A stretch of DNA of 64,000 nucleotides from Lactonifactor longoviformis DSM 17459. GTDB lineage: Bacteria; Bacillota; Clostridia; Lachnospirales; Lachnospiraceae. The stretch is from NCBI RefSeq assembly GCF_900129135.1, contig NZ_FQVI01000014.1, positions 1 to 64,000 of the forward strand, written 5' to 3'. The stretch's first letter is position 1, and each line of letters starts with the position of its first letter. Made by a program: the position numbers and the translations under genes. This document shows, one piece after another, positions 52,596-62,511 of the stretch. Under the pieces are notes generated by a model. That model was given only the letters and a program-made list of their open reading frames with translations. It was not told the origin of the DNA and did not search any database.

Positions 52596-54007
52596 TATTT
52601 TTTGGATTTGTCAAGGGTAAAGATGAACTCGGTCCCCACTCCTTCTGTACTGATTACATTAATATGCTGGTTATGGGCATTGATGATTTCTTTTACAATA
52701 GCAAGTCCAAGCCCGGTACCTTTTCTGTCCTTCCCTCTGGAGGTGTCCAGCTTATAAAAACGATCCCAGATTTTAGAAAGACTGCTCCTGGGTATTCCTG
52801 CCCCCATATCCTTCACAGACACAAAGACGGTATCATGCTTTTCTGTGGTTTCTATGGTTATGGTAGAATCTTTGGGGCTGAACTTGATTGCGTTATCCAA
52901 GAGGTTGTATAGTACCTGCTGGATACGCCCCATATCAGCGGATACATAGAGTGTCTGCCCGGCCAGGATAAGCTCTATGGAGATTTTTTTCTCCCGGCAG
53001 GTTCCCTCAAAGGTGGCCACTGTATTTTTTATGACCCCATTAATATCAAAGGCTGTAATATCCAGCATACGTCCTTTGGCATCCATATCATTTAAGGTGA
53101 GAAGACTTCTGGTGAGCTTATTCAGGCGCTCTGTCTCAAATACTACGATATTCAGATACTTTTCCTGCATTTCAGGAGGAATGGTGCCGTCCAGGATAGC
53201 TTCCGCATATCCTTTGATAGAGGTCAGGGGAGAGCGGAAATCATGAGACACATTGGCAACAAATTTCCGCTGGTAGTCCCCCATCTTATCCAGTTCGTCA
53301 GACATATAGTTTAGGGATGCCGCCAGGTACCCCATCTCATCTTCTGTGTTTACCGGAATATTATATTTCAGATTCCCGGATGCAAATTCATCCACCCCTG
53401 TGATGATTTTTCTCAGCGGCCGGTGGATGATATAGTTCAGCAGCACCAGAATGGAGGAGGTAATGAGAAACAAAATCAGGAAGAGTATGTATACTACCTG
53501 AAGAACCGATTCTCTTTCTTCGTAAATATGCTCCATGGGCTGATGAATGGCAATATATCCCCTGGTGGTAAAATTCAGGGTAATGGGAACCAGAACGCTC
53601 ATAGTATCGTCCGCAAAGCGGTGAAAAAAATGACCGATCTGATAGTACCCGGAATTGAACGAAGCCGGATCAAAGTTAATGATTTTCTCCGGAGACTGTG
53701 TATTCAAATCTTCGCTGGTGTTCAGGAGGATTTCCCCCTGTGGATTGATCAGCCAGATTTCTGAGTTCTCATAAGAACTCAGGGTAGTCAGGTTATCGTA
53801 GATATCATTGAGAGAGGACTGGCTGTTGTAATATTTTGCCGCATGGGTATTCGCCACGGCGTTGGCTTCTTTATAGAGAGCAGAGCTTGAAAAGTCCACC
53901 AGCTTATGTTCAACTAAAGTGGACCCTAAAGTGGAAATGGTAAAAAAGCCAATGAATCCCAGAATCAAGTATGCAATAACAAACTTAAGATACAGGGCAT
54001 TTTTCAT
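52595..54007 (-). CDS. Membrane sensor histidine kinase
   Basis: A 470-residue kinase: helix about 5-27, an extracellular sensor domain (30-155), helix (about 160-182), HAMP (to about 237), HisKA with the histidine in NVSHDFRSPLTS, and HATPase with DNAIKFSPKDS, DMGAGIP and GTGLGLAIVKE. Start at 54007, which shares TAATG with the response-regulator stop, so they are coupled. An in-frame start 12 codons upstream lies within the regulator gene and is less likely. The signal is unknown; the domain resembles those of envelope-sensing kinases. Confidence 0.93.
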   Translation of the reverse strand: MKNALYLKFVIAYLILGFIGFFTISTLGSTLVEHKLVDFSSSALYKEANAVANTHAAKYYNSQSSLNDIYDNLTTLSSYENSEIWLINPQGEILLNTSEDLNTQSPEKIINFDPASFNSGYYQIGHFFHRFADDTMSVLVPITLNFTTRGYIAIHQPMEHIYEERESVLQVVYILFLILFLITSSILVLLNYIIHRPLRKIITGVDEFASGNLKYNIPVNTEDEMGYLAASLNYMSDELDKMGDYQRKFVANVSHDFRSPLTSIKGYAEAILDGTIPPEMQEKYLNIVVFETERLNKLTRSLLTLNDMDAKGRMLDITAFDINGVIKNTVATFEGTCREKKISIELILAGQTLYVSADMGRIQQVLYNLLDNAIKFSPKDSTITIETTEKHDTVFVSVKDMGAGIPRSSLSKIWDRFYKLDTSRGKDRKGTGLGLAIVKEIINAHNQHINVISTEGVGTEFIFTLDKSKK

Positions 54008-54708
54008 TAGGATTTCACCTCGAATTTGTATCCAATTCCCCATACGGTGGCAATCCCCCAGGAGTCATGGTCTTTAATTTTTTCCCTGAGACGTTTGATG
54101 TGTACGTCCACAGTTCTGGTATCTCCTATATATTCGTACCCCCAGATATGATCGAGAAGCTGCTCTCTGGTAAATACCTGGTTGGGTGAGGAGGCCAGAA
54201 AATAAAGAAGCTCCAGTTCTTTTGGCGGCATATCCACCGCCTCCCCGCAGTATATGACAGAGTAATTGGTAAGGTTAATCACAAGGTCCGGGTATTCCAC
54301 AAATTTTCCAGTATTCTGGGCCGCAGGTTCCGGCTCCACATGAAACCGGCGGAGTACTGCTTTTACCCGGGCTACTAATTCTTTGGAGTCGAAGGGCTTG
54401 ATAATATAGTCATCCGCTCCCAGCTCCAGGCCAAGAACCTTGTCAAAGATCTCTCCTTTGGCGGAGAGCATAATAATAGGTACATTAGACTTGTGGCGGA
54501 TTTCCCGGCAAACCTGATAACCGTCCATACCCGGCAGCATCAGATCCAGAAGAATCAGATTGGGCTGAAAGGATGCGAATGCATTCAGGGCCTCCTCCCC
54601 GTCGTTTACAATCATCGTATCAAAGCATTCCTTGGTAAGATACAGGGAAATCAGCTCTGCGATATTGTTGTCGTCGTCTACAATTAATATTTTCTGCTTT
54701 GCAACCAT
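54007..54708 (-). CDS. OmpR/PhoB-type response regulator
   Basis: A 233-residue regulator: receiver domain (about 1-120) with IVDDDNN, phosphorylated Asp in LILLDLMLPGMDG and KPFDSKEL; winged-helix DNA-binding domain (about 135-230) ending VWGIGYKFEVKS. It is the partner of the kinase encoded after it, and is 17 bases after mutS2, so all three may be one transcript. Confidence 0.95.
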   Translation of the reverse strand: MVAKQKILIVDDDNNIAELISLYLTKECFDTMIVNDGEEALNAFASFQPNLILLDLMLPGMDGYQVCREIRHKSNVPIIMLSAKGEIFDKVLGLELGADDYIIKPFDSKELVARVKAVLRRFHVEPEPAAQNTGKFVEYPDLVINLTNYSVIYCGEAVDMPPKELELLYFLASSPNQVFTREQLLDHIWGYEYIGDTRTVDVHIKRLREKIKDHDSWGIATVWGIGYKFEVKS

Positions 54709-54725
54709 TACAAAACCTCCTGATT

Positions 54726-57104
54726 CTATTTTTTAAATGTTACGATGGTTACACCCGCGTCACCCTCTCCGAATTCGGCGAGATGGAATTCCTCTACATA
54801 TTTCAGGCGGCGGAGATAGCTGTGTACACCCTTTCTCAGCGCGCCGGTACCTTTTCCGTGGACCACGCGCACCGAATTCAGATGGGCCAGATAGGCATCG
54901 TCCAGATACTTGTCCAGTTCGGAAATGGCTTCATCCACAGTTTTTCCCAATAGGTTGATCTCTGGTTTTACAAAGGAAGACTTGCTCATCCGGATCTTAC
55001 CTGTACTGGTTTTCTGCAGGGTGGAGGAAGTAATCACGGGTTCGTCTATGAGCTGAAGGTCTGAGATGTGCACCTGAGAACGGAGGATGCCCATCTGCAC
55101 ATAGAGCATGCCCTTGGGGTTCGGCAGTGTGCTTACGGTACCTTTCAGGTTGAGACTCAGCACCTTTACAGAATCGCCTATGGACAAATCTTTTGCTTTG
55201 GGGGCCGGTTTTTTCTTCTGTTCTTTTTTCTGAGACATATTTTTTTCTACTGTGTTCATCTTCTGGCGGAGCTTTTGGCGCTCTTGTTCCAGTTCTTTGG
55301 CGGACATAGTACTTTTTCCCGCCTTATTAAATACCTTGATGGTCTGGTCCGCGTATTCCTTTGCCTCGCGCAGGATCCTGTGTGCCTCTTCGCTGGCTTC
55401 TCTCAGGAGACGTTCTCTCTGCTGTTCCAGCTTATCCTGTTTTTCTTCCAGCCGGTTCTTTAGCTGTTCTACCTCTGATTTATAGCGTTCGATCTCTTTT
55501 CTCTCATTTTCAATAGTGACTCTGTTCTCCTCCAGGTGGCTGATGACATCCTCAAAGGATTCCGCCTCCTGGCTCAGCTGTTCTCTGGCTTTATCAATAA
55601 TGTATTCAGGAAGTCCCAGTTTTCCGGAGATAGCAAATGCATTGCTTTTTCCGGGAATACCAATCAGCAGCCGGTAGGTTGGGCGCAGAGTCTCCACATT
55701 AAACTCGCAGGAGGCATTCTCTACCCCGGGTGTTGAAAGCGCATAGACCTTTAACTCGCTGTAATGGGTGGTTGCCATAGTACGAATGCCCTGAGCATGG
55801 AGATGGGACAGGATGGAGATAGCCAGCGCCGCGCCCTCAGTAGGGTCTGTACCTGCTCCCAGCTCGTCAAAGAGGACCAGAGAGTCTCTGTCCGCCTTTT
55901 CCAGGAAGGATACAATATTTGTCATATGGGAGGAGAAGGTGCTGAGGCTCTGCTCAATACTCTGTTCGTCCCCAATATCTGCATATACTTCTTTGAACAC
56001 AGACAGAGTGGAGTGGTCAAAGGCGGGAATATGAAGCCCGGCCTGTCCCATAAGCGTCAAAAGTCCCACCGTCTTAAGGGAAACGGTCTTCCCTCCAGTG
56101 TTGGGTCCGGTAACAATTAGCAGATCAAAATCCCGGCCCAGATGGATATCAATGGGTACTACAGAATGCCTGTCAATGAGAGGATGCCGTGCTTTTTTGA
56201 TATCCAGAATGCCTTTGGTATTGAAGTCCGGTTTGGATGCATTTTGCTGCTTGGCCAGGAAGGCTCTCGCAAAGATAAAATCCAGTTCTACAAGCAGCTT
56301 CATATTATCCAGCAGAACTTCCAGGTACTCTCCGGCAGAGGCACTTAAGGTGGACAGGATAATCTCAATCTCCGTCTGCTCCTTCAGTTCCAGTTCTCTG
56401 ATATCATTGTTCAGCTTAACAATTGCCATTGGTTCCACGAAGAGGGTGGAACCGGTAGAGGACTGATCGTGGATCATTCCCGGCACCTGTCCCCTATACT
56501 CAGCCTTTACCGGAATACAGTAGCGCCCGTTCCGCATTGTGACAACGGCATCCTGAAGGTAACTTCTGGAACCTCCGCTGACAAAGCTGTTTAACTCTGT
56601 GTGAATCCTGTCATTGGTATTCTTCATCGAACGGCGGATCTGCTTCAGACCCGGACTGGCATCGTCCGCGATCTCTTCTTCTGATAAAATACACCTGCGG
56701 ATTTCATTGGCAAGAGGGGTGAGGGGCTGGAGCTGTTCAAACATTCCATCCAGTGAGTCCGGTGCCTTTTCCTCATCTTCTTTACGGGCGTAAGATTTGG
56801 CCCGGTTGGTATTGTCCAGGAGAGAACAGATAGCAAGCAGCTCTCCGGTACCAAGGGTGCCTCCGATTTCCAGTCTTTTGAGAGAGCCTCTGATATCCTT
56901 CACACCGGCAAAAGAAAGGCTGCCTTTCTGATATATCCGGCTCAGGGCGTCCTGGGTCTCCTCCTGCATACGTTCTATTGTGACAATATCATCCTGGGGC
57001 AAAAGTGCCTGGCACAAATATTTCCCCTGGGAAGAGGTGGCGCAGGCAGTCAGCTGTTCGATGATCTTGTTGTATTCTAATGTTTTTAATGCTTTTTTGT
57101 TCAT
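54726..57104 (-). CDS. mutS2: MutS2 endonuclease/ATPase
   Basis: A 792-residue protein. Core and clamp (about 1-310), ATPase with Walker A GPNTGGKTV (about 333-341), LFDELGAGTDPTEG, TTHYSELK; a long coiled coil (about 510-640) and the C-terminal Smr endonuclease domain (about 715-792) with DLHG-like LGKTVDEAISELDKYLDDAYLAH and HGKGTGALR. In Firmicutes MutS2 limits recombination and helps rescue stalled ribosomes. It has no mismatch-binding domain, as expected. Confidence 0.95.
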   Translation of the reverse strand: MNKKALKTLEYNKIIEQLTACATSSQGKYLCQALLPQDDIVTIERMQEETQDALSRIYQKGSLSFAGVKDIRGSLKRLEIGGTLGTGELLAICSLLDNTNRAKSYARKEDEEKAPDSLDGMFEQLQPLTPLANEIRRCILSEEEIADDASPGLKQIRRSMKNTNDRIHTELNSFVSGGSRSYLQDAVVTMRNGRYCIPVKAEYRGQVPGMIHDQSSTGSTLFVEPMAIVKLNNDIRELELKEQTEIEIILSTLSASAGEYLEVLLDNMKLLVELDFIFARAFLAKQQNASKPDFNTKGILDIKKARHPLIDRHSVVPIDIHLGRDFDLLIVTGPNTGGKTVSLKTVGLLTLMGQAGLHIPAFDHSTLSVFKEVYADIGDEQSIEQSLSTFSSHMTNIVSFLEKADRDSLVLFDELGAGTDPTEGAALAISILSHLHAQGIRTMATTHYSELKVYALSTPGVENASCEFNVETLRPTYRLLIGIPGKSNAFAISGKLGLPEYIIDKAREQLSQEAESFEDVISHLEENRVTIENERKEIERYKSEVEQLKNRLEEKQDKLEQQRERLLREASEEAHRILREAKEYADQTIKVFNKAGKSTMSAKELEQERQKLRQKMNTVEKNMSQKKEQKKKPAPKAKDLSIGDSVKVLSLNLKGTVSTLPNPKGMLYVQMGILRSQVHISDLQLIDEPVITSSTLQKTSTGKIRMSKSSFVKPEINLLGKTVDEAISELDKYLDDAYLAHLNSVRVVHGKGTGALRKGVHSYLRRLKYVEEFHLAEFGEGDAGVTIVTFKK

Positions 57105-57281
57105 GTATTTGCCTCCAAGGCGGACTGAATCAAGTGTACAGCCGTCTTTTTGTTTTTGTCATTCTTCTAGTAGTTATTCTAACCTATTATGGAGGGAATG
57201 AAAAGTGAAAAGTCGATTTCACAGGAGAAAACTGAGGAATTTGTGGTATACTTGGGATAATAAAAGAAAAGAGGGATGAGG

Positions 57282-58301
57282 ATGAGTGCTGACAGAATGC
57301 TGGAATTGACTATGGAACTGCTGGAGAGCGGAATGATGTGGGGGGAGGTAAAACCTCTCTATAAGCTCTATGAGGAACTAAGCCCAAAAGAGACCGCAGA
57401 GTTGATTGATTACACAATAGACAATCAGAAGTTGGATTCCTGGGACAAGCAGGTTGTCTACCTGTATCTTGCCCTGTATTCTTATCAGATAGGGGAATAT
57501 CTGCCGGATAAGCTCTATACGCATCTGATGAAAGAAACGTGGGATTCCTATCCCGAGATTTTTCTCCGGGCAGCTCCCCAAGTAGCAGAAATGTTAATAG
57601 ATGCAGCCAAGACAGAGGAGATGAGAGCGCAGATAATGCCATTGCTGAGCGCAGTTAGGACCGAAAAATCAGCTGAGTTTTTAGCAGGCACAGACCATAG
57701 ATGGGAGGATACGGCAGGAGGATGGTGTGTGGAAAAAGGAAAAATAAAGACGCTGTACCGGGAGGAAGTGATACCCTTTGAAGAGTCTCCGGGAACCGAA
57801 GAGGAAGACCGCTGGGTTCCTCTGAAGCGGATCGATCGGCTGTGCAGATTCTGCCGCCATCCGCTAACGCTTATATTTAATCAGAAGGAGCCCTTGGGAA
57901 GCTGCCTGGTATGTTCCTGCTACCAGACAATCTATACCAGGATGGAGCAAGGCGAAATTGTCTGGCATGAGAAAAACAAGAAAACAGAAATTCTGGAACA
58001 GTGTATGGATCGTGTGTTAGATGGATATCCGAATCCGGAAAGAAAGCTGAGAAGGAGCAGGGAATTCAGAAGGATAACCTATTCTGCCAGCGTTATGACG
58101 GATATATCCCACACACAGCTTGGCGGACTGCCCTGCAGATTTGACCATCTGGATTATCCGGACTGCCCCGACTGCGGAGAAAAAATGATTTTTGCAGGAC
58201 AGATAGAGGGACAGGACATATGGGAATGGGGAGATGGAATGTATTATTTTTATGTATGTGAGAATTGTAGCAATGGTGCCTGTAATTATGACCAGACATA
58301 A
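57282..58301 (+). CDS. Protein with two CxxC zinc-ribbon-like regions, unknown
   Basis: A 339-residue cytoplasmic protein. Residues about 1-125 are helical (ELTMELLESGMMWGEVKPLYKLYEEL), resembling a repeat or scaffold. CRFC (about 195) with CLVC (about 211), and CPDC (about 295) with CENC (about 325), are two pairs of metal-binding cysteines. The C-terminal part (YPDCPDCGEKMIFAGQ...WGDGMYYFYVCENC) recalls the DUF1963/YwqG tail, but I am not sure. ATG 57282 is chosen (GAGGG 6 bases ahead) over ATG 57276. Monocistronic. Confidence 0.6.
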   Translation: MSADRMLELTMELLESGMMWGEVKPLYKLYEELSPKETAELIDYTIDNQKLDSWDKQVVYLYLALYSYQIGEYLPDKLYTHLMKETWDSYPEIFLRAAPQVAEMLIDAAKTEEMRAQIMPLLSAVRTEKSAEFLAGTDHRWEDTAGGWCVEKGKIKTLYREEVIPFEESPGTEEEDRWVPLKRIDRLCRFCRHPLTLIFNQKEPLGSCLVCSCYQTIYTRMEQGEIVWHEKNKKTEILEQCMDRVLDGYPNPERKLRRSREFRRITYSASVMTDISHTQLGGLPCRFDHLDYPDCPDCGEKMIFAGQIEGQDIWEWGDGMYYFYVCENCSNGACNYDQT

Positions 58302-58507
58302 GCCGTCGGGAGTGCCCCCCCTAAAAACCAGGTGTTTATAGATGGTACCGCTTCTAAAAGTAAATATTTTCCCGGATTCTTCATAAAATGTTCATATCTC
58401 TTTGCTAAGATAATTTATATTGTATACTCGCCGGGAATCCTCTTTTTGGTATCCCGGGAACGGGATTTGCGTGTATCTTACTTAAGCAATAAAGGAGAAC
58501 GTGCAGT
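58302..58507. other. Intergenic region ahead of the HtrA-like gene
   Basis: Contains a -10-like TATACT (58423-58428) with TTGCTA 15 bases earlier, and a short leader hairpin CCGGGA/TCCCGG around 58431-58460. No gene seen. Confidence 0.4.
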
Positions 58508-59860
58508 ATGGATGAGAATGAAAAAAAAGAACTCATGGAGAATCCTGATGAGGGGCATCTGGAAGAGGCGGAAAAACAGAGGGAGGGGGAGACTCCCGAG
58601 GATCATGAGGAAGCTTACAGCTTTGTAAAAGAGACGATAAAAGAAAAGCCCCTGGACAGGAGAACCGTTCTGAGACGGGCCGGGTGGATTGCCGGTGCTG
58701 CAGTGCTATTCGGTGTAATTGCAGCTCTTGTATTTTCTGTTACTGTCTCCGGAATAGATAAGTATCGGGAAGATAAGGAAAGCGCGCCAAAAGTGAATAT
58801 CCCCCAGGATGAGGAACCCTCCGGTGAGGAGGATGAAGAGTCTCCCCCCGAAGAAGAGGTTCAGACGCCAGTACAGGAACCTGCAGAATTTACCCTGGCA
58901 GACTATTCCAATCTTTACAAGGATATGGTTCAGCAGGCCCAGGAACCCAAAAAGGCTATTGTAACAGTAATCGGCAATACCAGTGGGACAGACTGGTTTA
59001 ACAACCCTTCCGAAAGTCAGAAGCAGATCTCTGGGCTGATTGTTGCAAATAACGGACAGGATTTATTTGTTCTGACAGAATACCGGGTAGTGGATAATGT
59101 AGACCGTATTCAGATTACCTTTTGCGACGGGTCCACCGTTGACGCCCGTTTCCAGAAAACAGACTCTAATACGGGACTTACTGTTCTGAAGGTGCCGCTG
59201 TCAGAGATTTCCCAGGAATCCCAGAACTGTCTCTCAGTTGCGACACTGGGAAGCTCCTACAGTGTCAGCCAGGGAGAACCTGTTATTGCAATTGGAAGCC
59301 CGATGGGGTATAGTGATTCTATTGCGTATGGTTTAATAACCTCGGTTTCCAACACGGTAAATGTGGTGGACGGGGAGTACAATCTGCTGACAACGGATAT
59401 TATGGGAAGCAGTGACGGAAGCGGGATTCTGGTGAACCTGAACGGGGAGGTTGTGGGGGTTATCGCCCAGTCCTTTGGCCTGGAGGACAGCAGGAATATA
59501 GTAACCGCTCTGGCCATCTCTCAGATTAAGGAACTGATTGAACAGCTGTCCAATAATACGGATAACCCTTATGCCGGAATCCGGGGAATGGATGTCACGG
59601 ATGAGATTGCGGCGAATACAGGAATGCCAAAAGGTGTCTTTGTAGATATGATAGCAGAGGATTCTCCCGCTATGCAGGCCGGTATACAGAAGGCCGATGT
59701 AATTACTGCGGTCAAGGGGAATGAGGTTGTGACCGTCAAGCAGTATCAGAATGAACTGAAGAAATGCAATGTAGGCGAGATGATTAAGATAAAAGTCATG
59801 CGCAAAGGAGCAGAGGGCTACGTGGAACTGGAATTCGATGTCACCCTGACTGCTTCGTAA
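58508..59860 (+). CDS. HtrA/DegP-like membrane protein with lost catalytic residues
   Basis: A 450-residue protein: acidic cytoplasmic N-terminus (1-58), helix (about 59-81), acidic linker rich in Glu and Pro (95-125), trypsin-like domain (about 145-335), PDZ domain (about 345-445). The layout is that of HtrA, but the catalytic histidine position is Arg193 (VLTEYRVV, normally TNNHVV) and the aspartate is Gly223 (NTGLTVLK, normally YTDLAVLK). The serine loop reads SSDGSGIL; depending on where a one-residue gap is placed, Ser305 may or may not match. It is therefore predicted to be inactive as a protease and could bind misfolded protein or act as a regulator. AAAGGAG is 10 bases ahead. Confidence 0.85.
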   Translation: MDENEKKELMENPDEGHLEEAEKQREGETPEDHEEAYSFVKETIKEKPLDRRTVLRRAGWIAGAAVLFGVIAALVFSVTVSGIDKYREDKESAPKVNIPQDEEPSGEEDEESPPEEEVQTPVQEPAEFTLADYSNLYKDMVQQAQEPKKAIVTVIGNTSGTDWFNNPSESQKQISGLIVANNGQDLFVLTEYRVVDNVDRIQITFCDGSTVDARFQKTDSNTGLTVLKVPLSEISQESQNCLSVATLGSSYSVSQGEPVIAIGSPMGYSDSIAYGLITSVSNTVNVVDGEYNLLTTDIMGSSDGSGILVNLNGEVVGVIAQSFGLEDSRNIVTALAISQIKELIEQLSNNTDNPYAGIRGMDVTDEIAANTGMPKGVFVDMIAEDSPAMQAGIQKADVITAVKGNEVVTVKQYQNELKKCNVGEMIKIKVMRKGAEGYVELEFDVTLTAS

Positions 59861-59894
59861 AAAGACAGAAAGAATTAGGAAGGCAAAAAAGAGA

Positions 59895-60845
59895 ATGAAA
59901 TTTTTAAATGAATTGCGTGAAGGTGAAAAGGCAAATGGGATTTATCTGTGCAAGCACAAGCAGTCAGCAGTGACAAAGAATGGGAAACCTTATGAAAATG
60001 TAATCCTGCAGGATAAGACCGGCACCATTGATGCCAAGATCTGGGAGCCTAACTCCCAGGGGATTGAAGATTTTGACGTACTGGATTATGTGGACGTAAT
60101 CGGGGATGTAACCTGCTTTCAGGGAATGCTGCAGATGAGTATCAAACGTGCAAGAAAGGCAGCGGAGGGGGAGTATGATCCCGGAAATTATCTGCCGGTG
60201 AGCGGTAAAAGCATTGATGATATGTACCAGGAGCTTCTTCGGTATATCCAGAGCATAAAAAATCCCTATTTGCAGACGCTCCTGAAGAAATATTATGTAG
60301 AGGATACTGCTTTTGTCAAAGCATTTAAGGGCAATTCGGCGGCTAAAACAGTACATCACGGATTTGTAGGCGGCCTTTTAGAGCATACGTTAAGTGTTGT
60401 CAGGCTGTGCGAATACTATATAACCGCATATCCCATTTTAAACAGGGATTTGCTTCTCACCGCGGCTATTTGCCATGACATGGGAAAGACAAGAGAGCTG
60501 TCTCCATTTCCAGCCAATGACTATACAGATGACGGGCAGCTCCTGGGCCATATTATGATAGGAGCAGAGATGGTTCACGATGGGGCCAGGGAGATTCCGG
60601 GATTCCCGGAAAAACTGGAAAGCGAGCTGAAACATTGTATTCTGGCACATCATGGAGAACTGGAATACGGCTCACCGAAAAAACCTGCACTGGCAGAGGC
60701 TGTTGCCCTGAATATGGCAGATAACACAGATGCCAAGATGGAGACATTGGCTGAGATCTTCAGTTCTGCAAAGGATCAGAAGGACTGGCTGGGATATAAC
60801 CGGCTGTTTGAATCTAACATACGCAAGACCACTTGCGAGGAATAA
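59895..60845 (+). CDS. YhaM-type 3'-5' exoribonuclease / HD-domain protein
   Basis: A 316-residue protein with an OB-fold nucleic-acid-binding domain (about 1-95, GEKANGIYLCKHKQSAVTKNGKPY) and an HD domain (about 150-290) with HHGFVGGLLEHTLS, ICHDMGKTREL and HCILAHHGELEYG. YhaM trims RNA and can act on DNA with Mn2+. AGGAAGGC precedes the ATG. Next gene is 68 bases on, behind a hairpin. Confidence 0.92.
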   Translation: MKFLNELREGEKANGIYLCKHKQSAVTKNGKPYENVILQDKTGTIDAKIWEPNSQGIEDFDVLDYVDVIGDVTCFQGMLQMSIKRARKAAEGEYDPGNYLPVSGKSIDDMYQELLRYIQSIKNPYLQTLLKKYYVEDTAFVKAFKGNSAAKTVHHGFVGGLLEHTLSVVRLCEYYITAYPILNRDLLLTAAICHDMGKTRELSPFPANDYTDDGQLLGHIMIGAEMVHDGAREIPGFPEKLESELKHCILAHHGELEYGSPKKPALAEAVALNMADNTDAKMETLAEIFSSAKDQKDWLGYNRLFESNIRKTTCEE

Positions 60846-60860
60846 GGCAGTACATGAGGG

Positions 60861-60890
60861 AAGGACGGGGACGTATATGGACCCGTCCTT
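60861..60890 (+). terminator. Hairpin between the yhaM-like and rlmD-like genes
   Basis: AAGGACGGG (60861-60869) pairs with CCCGTCCTT (60882-60890), followed by TATAG; a weak terminator or spacer. Confidence 0.5.
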
Positions 60891-60913
60891 TATAGACGAT
60901 ACAGGAGACGAAT

Positions 60914-62278
60914 ATGAACTATAAAAAGAATGACAGTATTACAATTACAATAGAAGATATGGGACACGGGGGAGAGGGAATCGGCAAAATTGATGGCTTC
61001 CCCTTTTTTGTCAAGGATGCTGTGATAGGAGATACTATAGAAGCAAAGGTAATAAAAGCAAAGAAGAATTACGCCTATGCCCGGCTGATGAGACTCCTTC
61101 AGCCTTCGCCCCACAGGGTAGAACCCAGATGCCCTTATGCCCGCCAGTGCGGGGGATGCCAGATTCAGGCTCTCTCCTATGAGCAGCAGCTGAAGTTTAA
61201 AGAGAATAAGGTAAGGAATAACCTTATGCGGATCGGAGGCTATTCTGAGGTACCCATTGAAGAGGTGATTGGAATGGAGGAACCGTATTTCTACAGAAAT
61301 AAGGCTCAGTTTCCTGTCGGAAAGGATAAGGACGGCAATATAATCGCCGGCTTTTATGCCAGCCGGACCCACACCATTATCAACAACAGAAAATGTTTCC
61401 TCGGAGCAGAGATCAATGAGATAATTCTGGACAAGATCATTGCCTATATGACGGAGTGGAACGTGGAGCCCTATGATGAAGTGACAGGTAAGGGCCTGGT
61501 ACGCCATGTTCTGATTCGCTATGGATTCCAGTCCGGCGAGATTATGGTCTGCCTGATCGTAAATGGGGAGACTTTGCCGAAGTCAGAAAAACTGGTGGAG
61601 AGTCTGAGAGAGCTCGAAGGAATGACCAGCATTTCTTTGAATGTAAACAAAAAGCGGACGAATGTAATCCTTGGAGAAGAGATTAAAGTTCTGTGGGGTC
61701 AGGCCTATATCACGGATTCCATCGGAGATGTTAAGTTCCAGATTTCCCCTCTGTCCTTTTACCAGGTAAATCCAGTGCAGACAAAGAGGCTGTATGAGAG
61801 AGCACTTGCATACGCACAGCTGACAGGCAGCGAGACTGTGTGGGACCTGTACTGCGGAATAGGAACCATCTCCCTTTTTCTGGCCCAGAAGGCAAAGCAG
61901 GTATACGGGGTGGAGATTGTCCCTCAGGCCATAGAAGACGCCAGGACAAATGCGCGGTTAAACGGGATAGAAAATGCGGCCTTTTATGTGGGAAAGGCAG
62001 AGGAGGTTCTGCCTGAGAAATATGAAAAAGACGGAATCTACGCGGATGTTATCGTGGTGGATCCTCCGAGAAAAGGCTGTGAGGAATCCCTTCTGCGCAC
62101 TATGGTGGATATGAAGCCTAAGAGGATTGTATATGTGAGCTGCGACTCTGCAACTCTGGCCAGGGATGTGAAATGGCTGGGGGAGAATGGGTATGAGATG
62201 GAGAGGGTGACGGTGGTGGATCAGTTTGGGATGACAGTGCATGTGGAGACCGCCGTGCTTCTTGTGCGGAAACCTTGA
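60914..62278 (+). CDS. 23S rRNA (uracil-5)-methyltransferase, RlmD/TrmA family
   Basis: A 454-residue enzyme: TRAM domain (about 1-60), iron-sulfur cysteines in CPYARQCGGCQIQ with a fourth in KCFLGAE, SAM motif WDLYCGIGTISLFLAQ, DPPRKGCEES and the catalytic YVSCDSATLARD. It forms 5-methyluridine in rRNA (U1939 and/or U747 in this subfamily). GGAG lies 6 bases before the ATG. It is the last gene before the composition changes. Confidence 0.93.
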   Translation: MNYKKNDSITITIEDMGHGGEGIGKIDGFPFFVKDAVIGDTIEAKVIKAKKNYAYARLMRLLQPSPHRVEPRCPYARQCGGCQIQALSYEQQLKFKENKVRNNLMRIGGYSEVPIEEVIGMEEPYFYRNKAQFPVGKDKDGNIIAGFYASRTHTIINNRKCFLGAEINEIILDKIIAYMTEWNVEPYDEVTGKGLVRHVLIRYGFQSGEIMVCLIVNGETLPKSEKLVESLRELEGMTSISLNVNKKRTNVILGEEIKVLWGQAYITDSIGDVKFQISPLSFYQVNPVQTKRLYERALAYAQLTGSETVWDLYCGIGTISLFLAQKAKQVYGVEIVPQAIEDARTNARLNGIENAAFYVGKAEEVLPEKYEKDGIYADVIVVDPPRKGCEESLLRTMVDMKPKRIVYVSCDSATLARDVKWLGENGYEMERVTVVDQFGMTVHVETAVLLVRKP

Positions 62279-62511
62279 CTCCAGGCGGGTTTGAGGGATT
62301 TTTAGCGGGAAATGGAGTTGTGTTTTTGCGGATGGTGTGATGGATAAGTTTCCGCAGATAGGGGGGACGGGGATAACGCCGGAGAGTTTGAAAATGAGTG
62401 TTATGCTAGACATAAGATACAATCTGGCAAAACAATAATCATAGTTAAATATTATTATGGTTTTCCTATATATGTACATTATTATAATTTAGGAAGAAAG
62501 TGGAGAAATAT
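62279..62511. other. Junction between core genome and AT-rich accessory region
   Basis: The first half resembles the neighbouring GC-balanced DNA; from about 62400 the sequence becomes AT-rich. No gene seen. A -10-like TACAAT near 62420 may serve the next gene. Confidence 0.5.
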
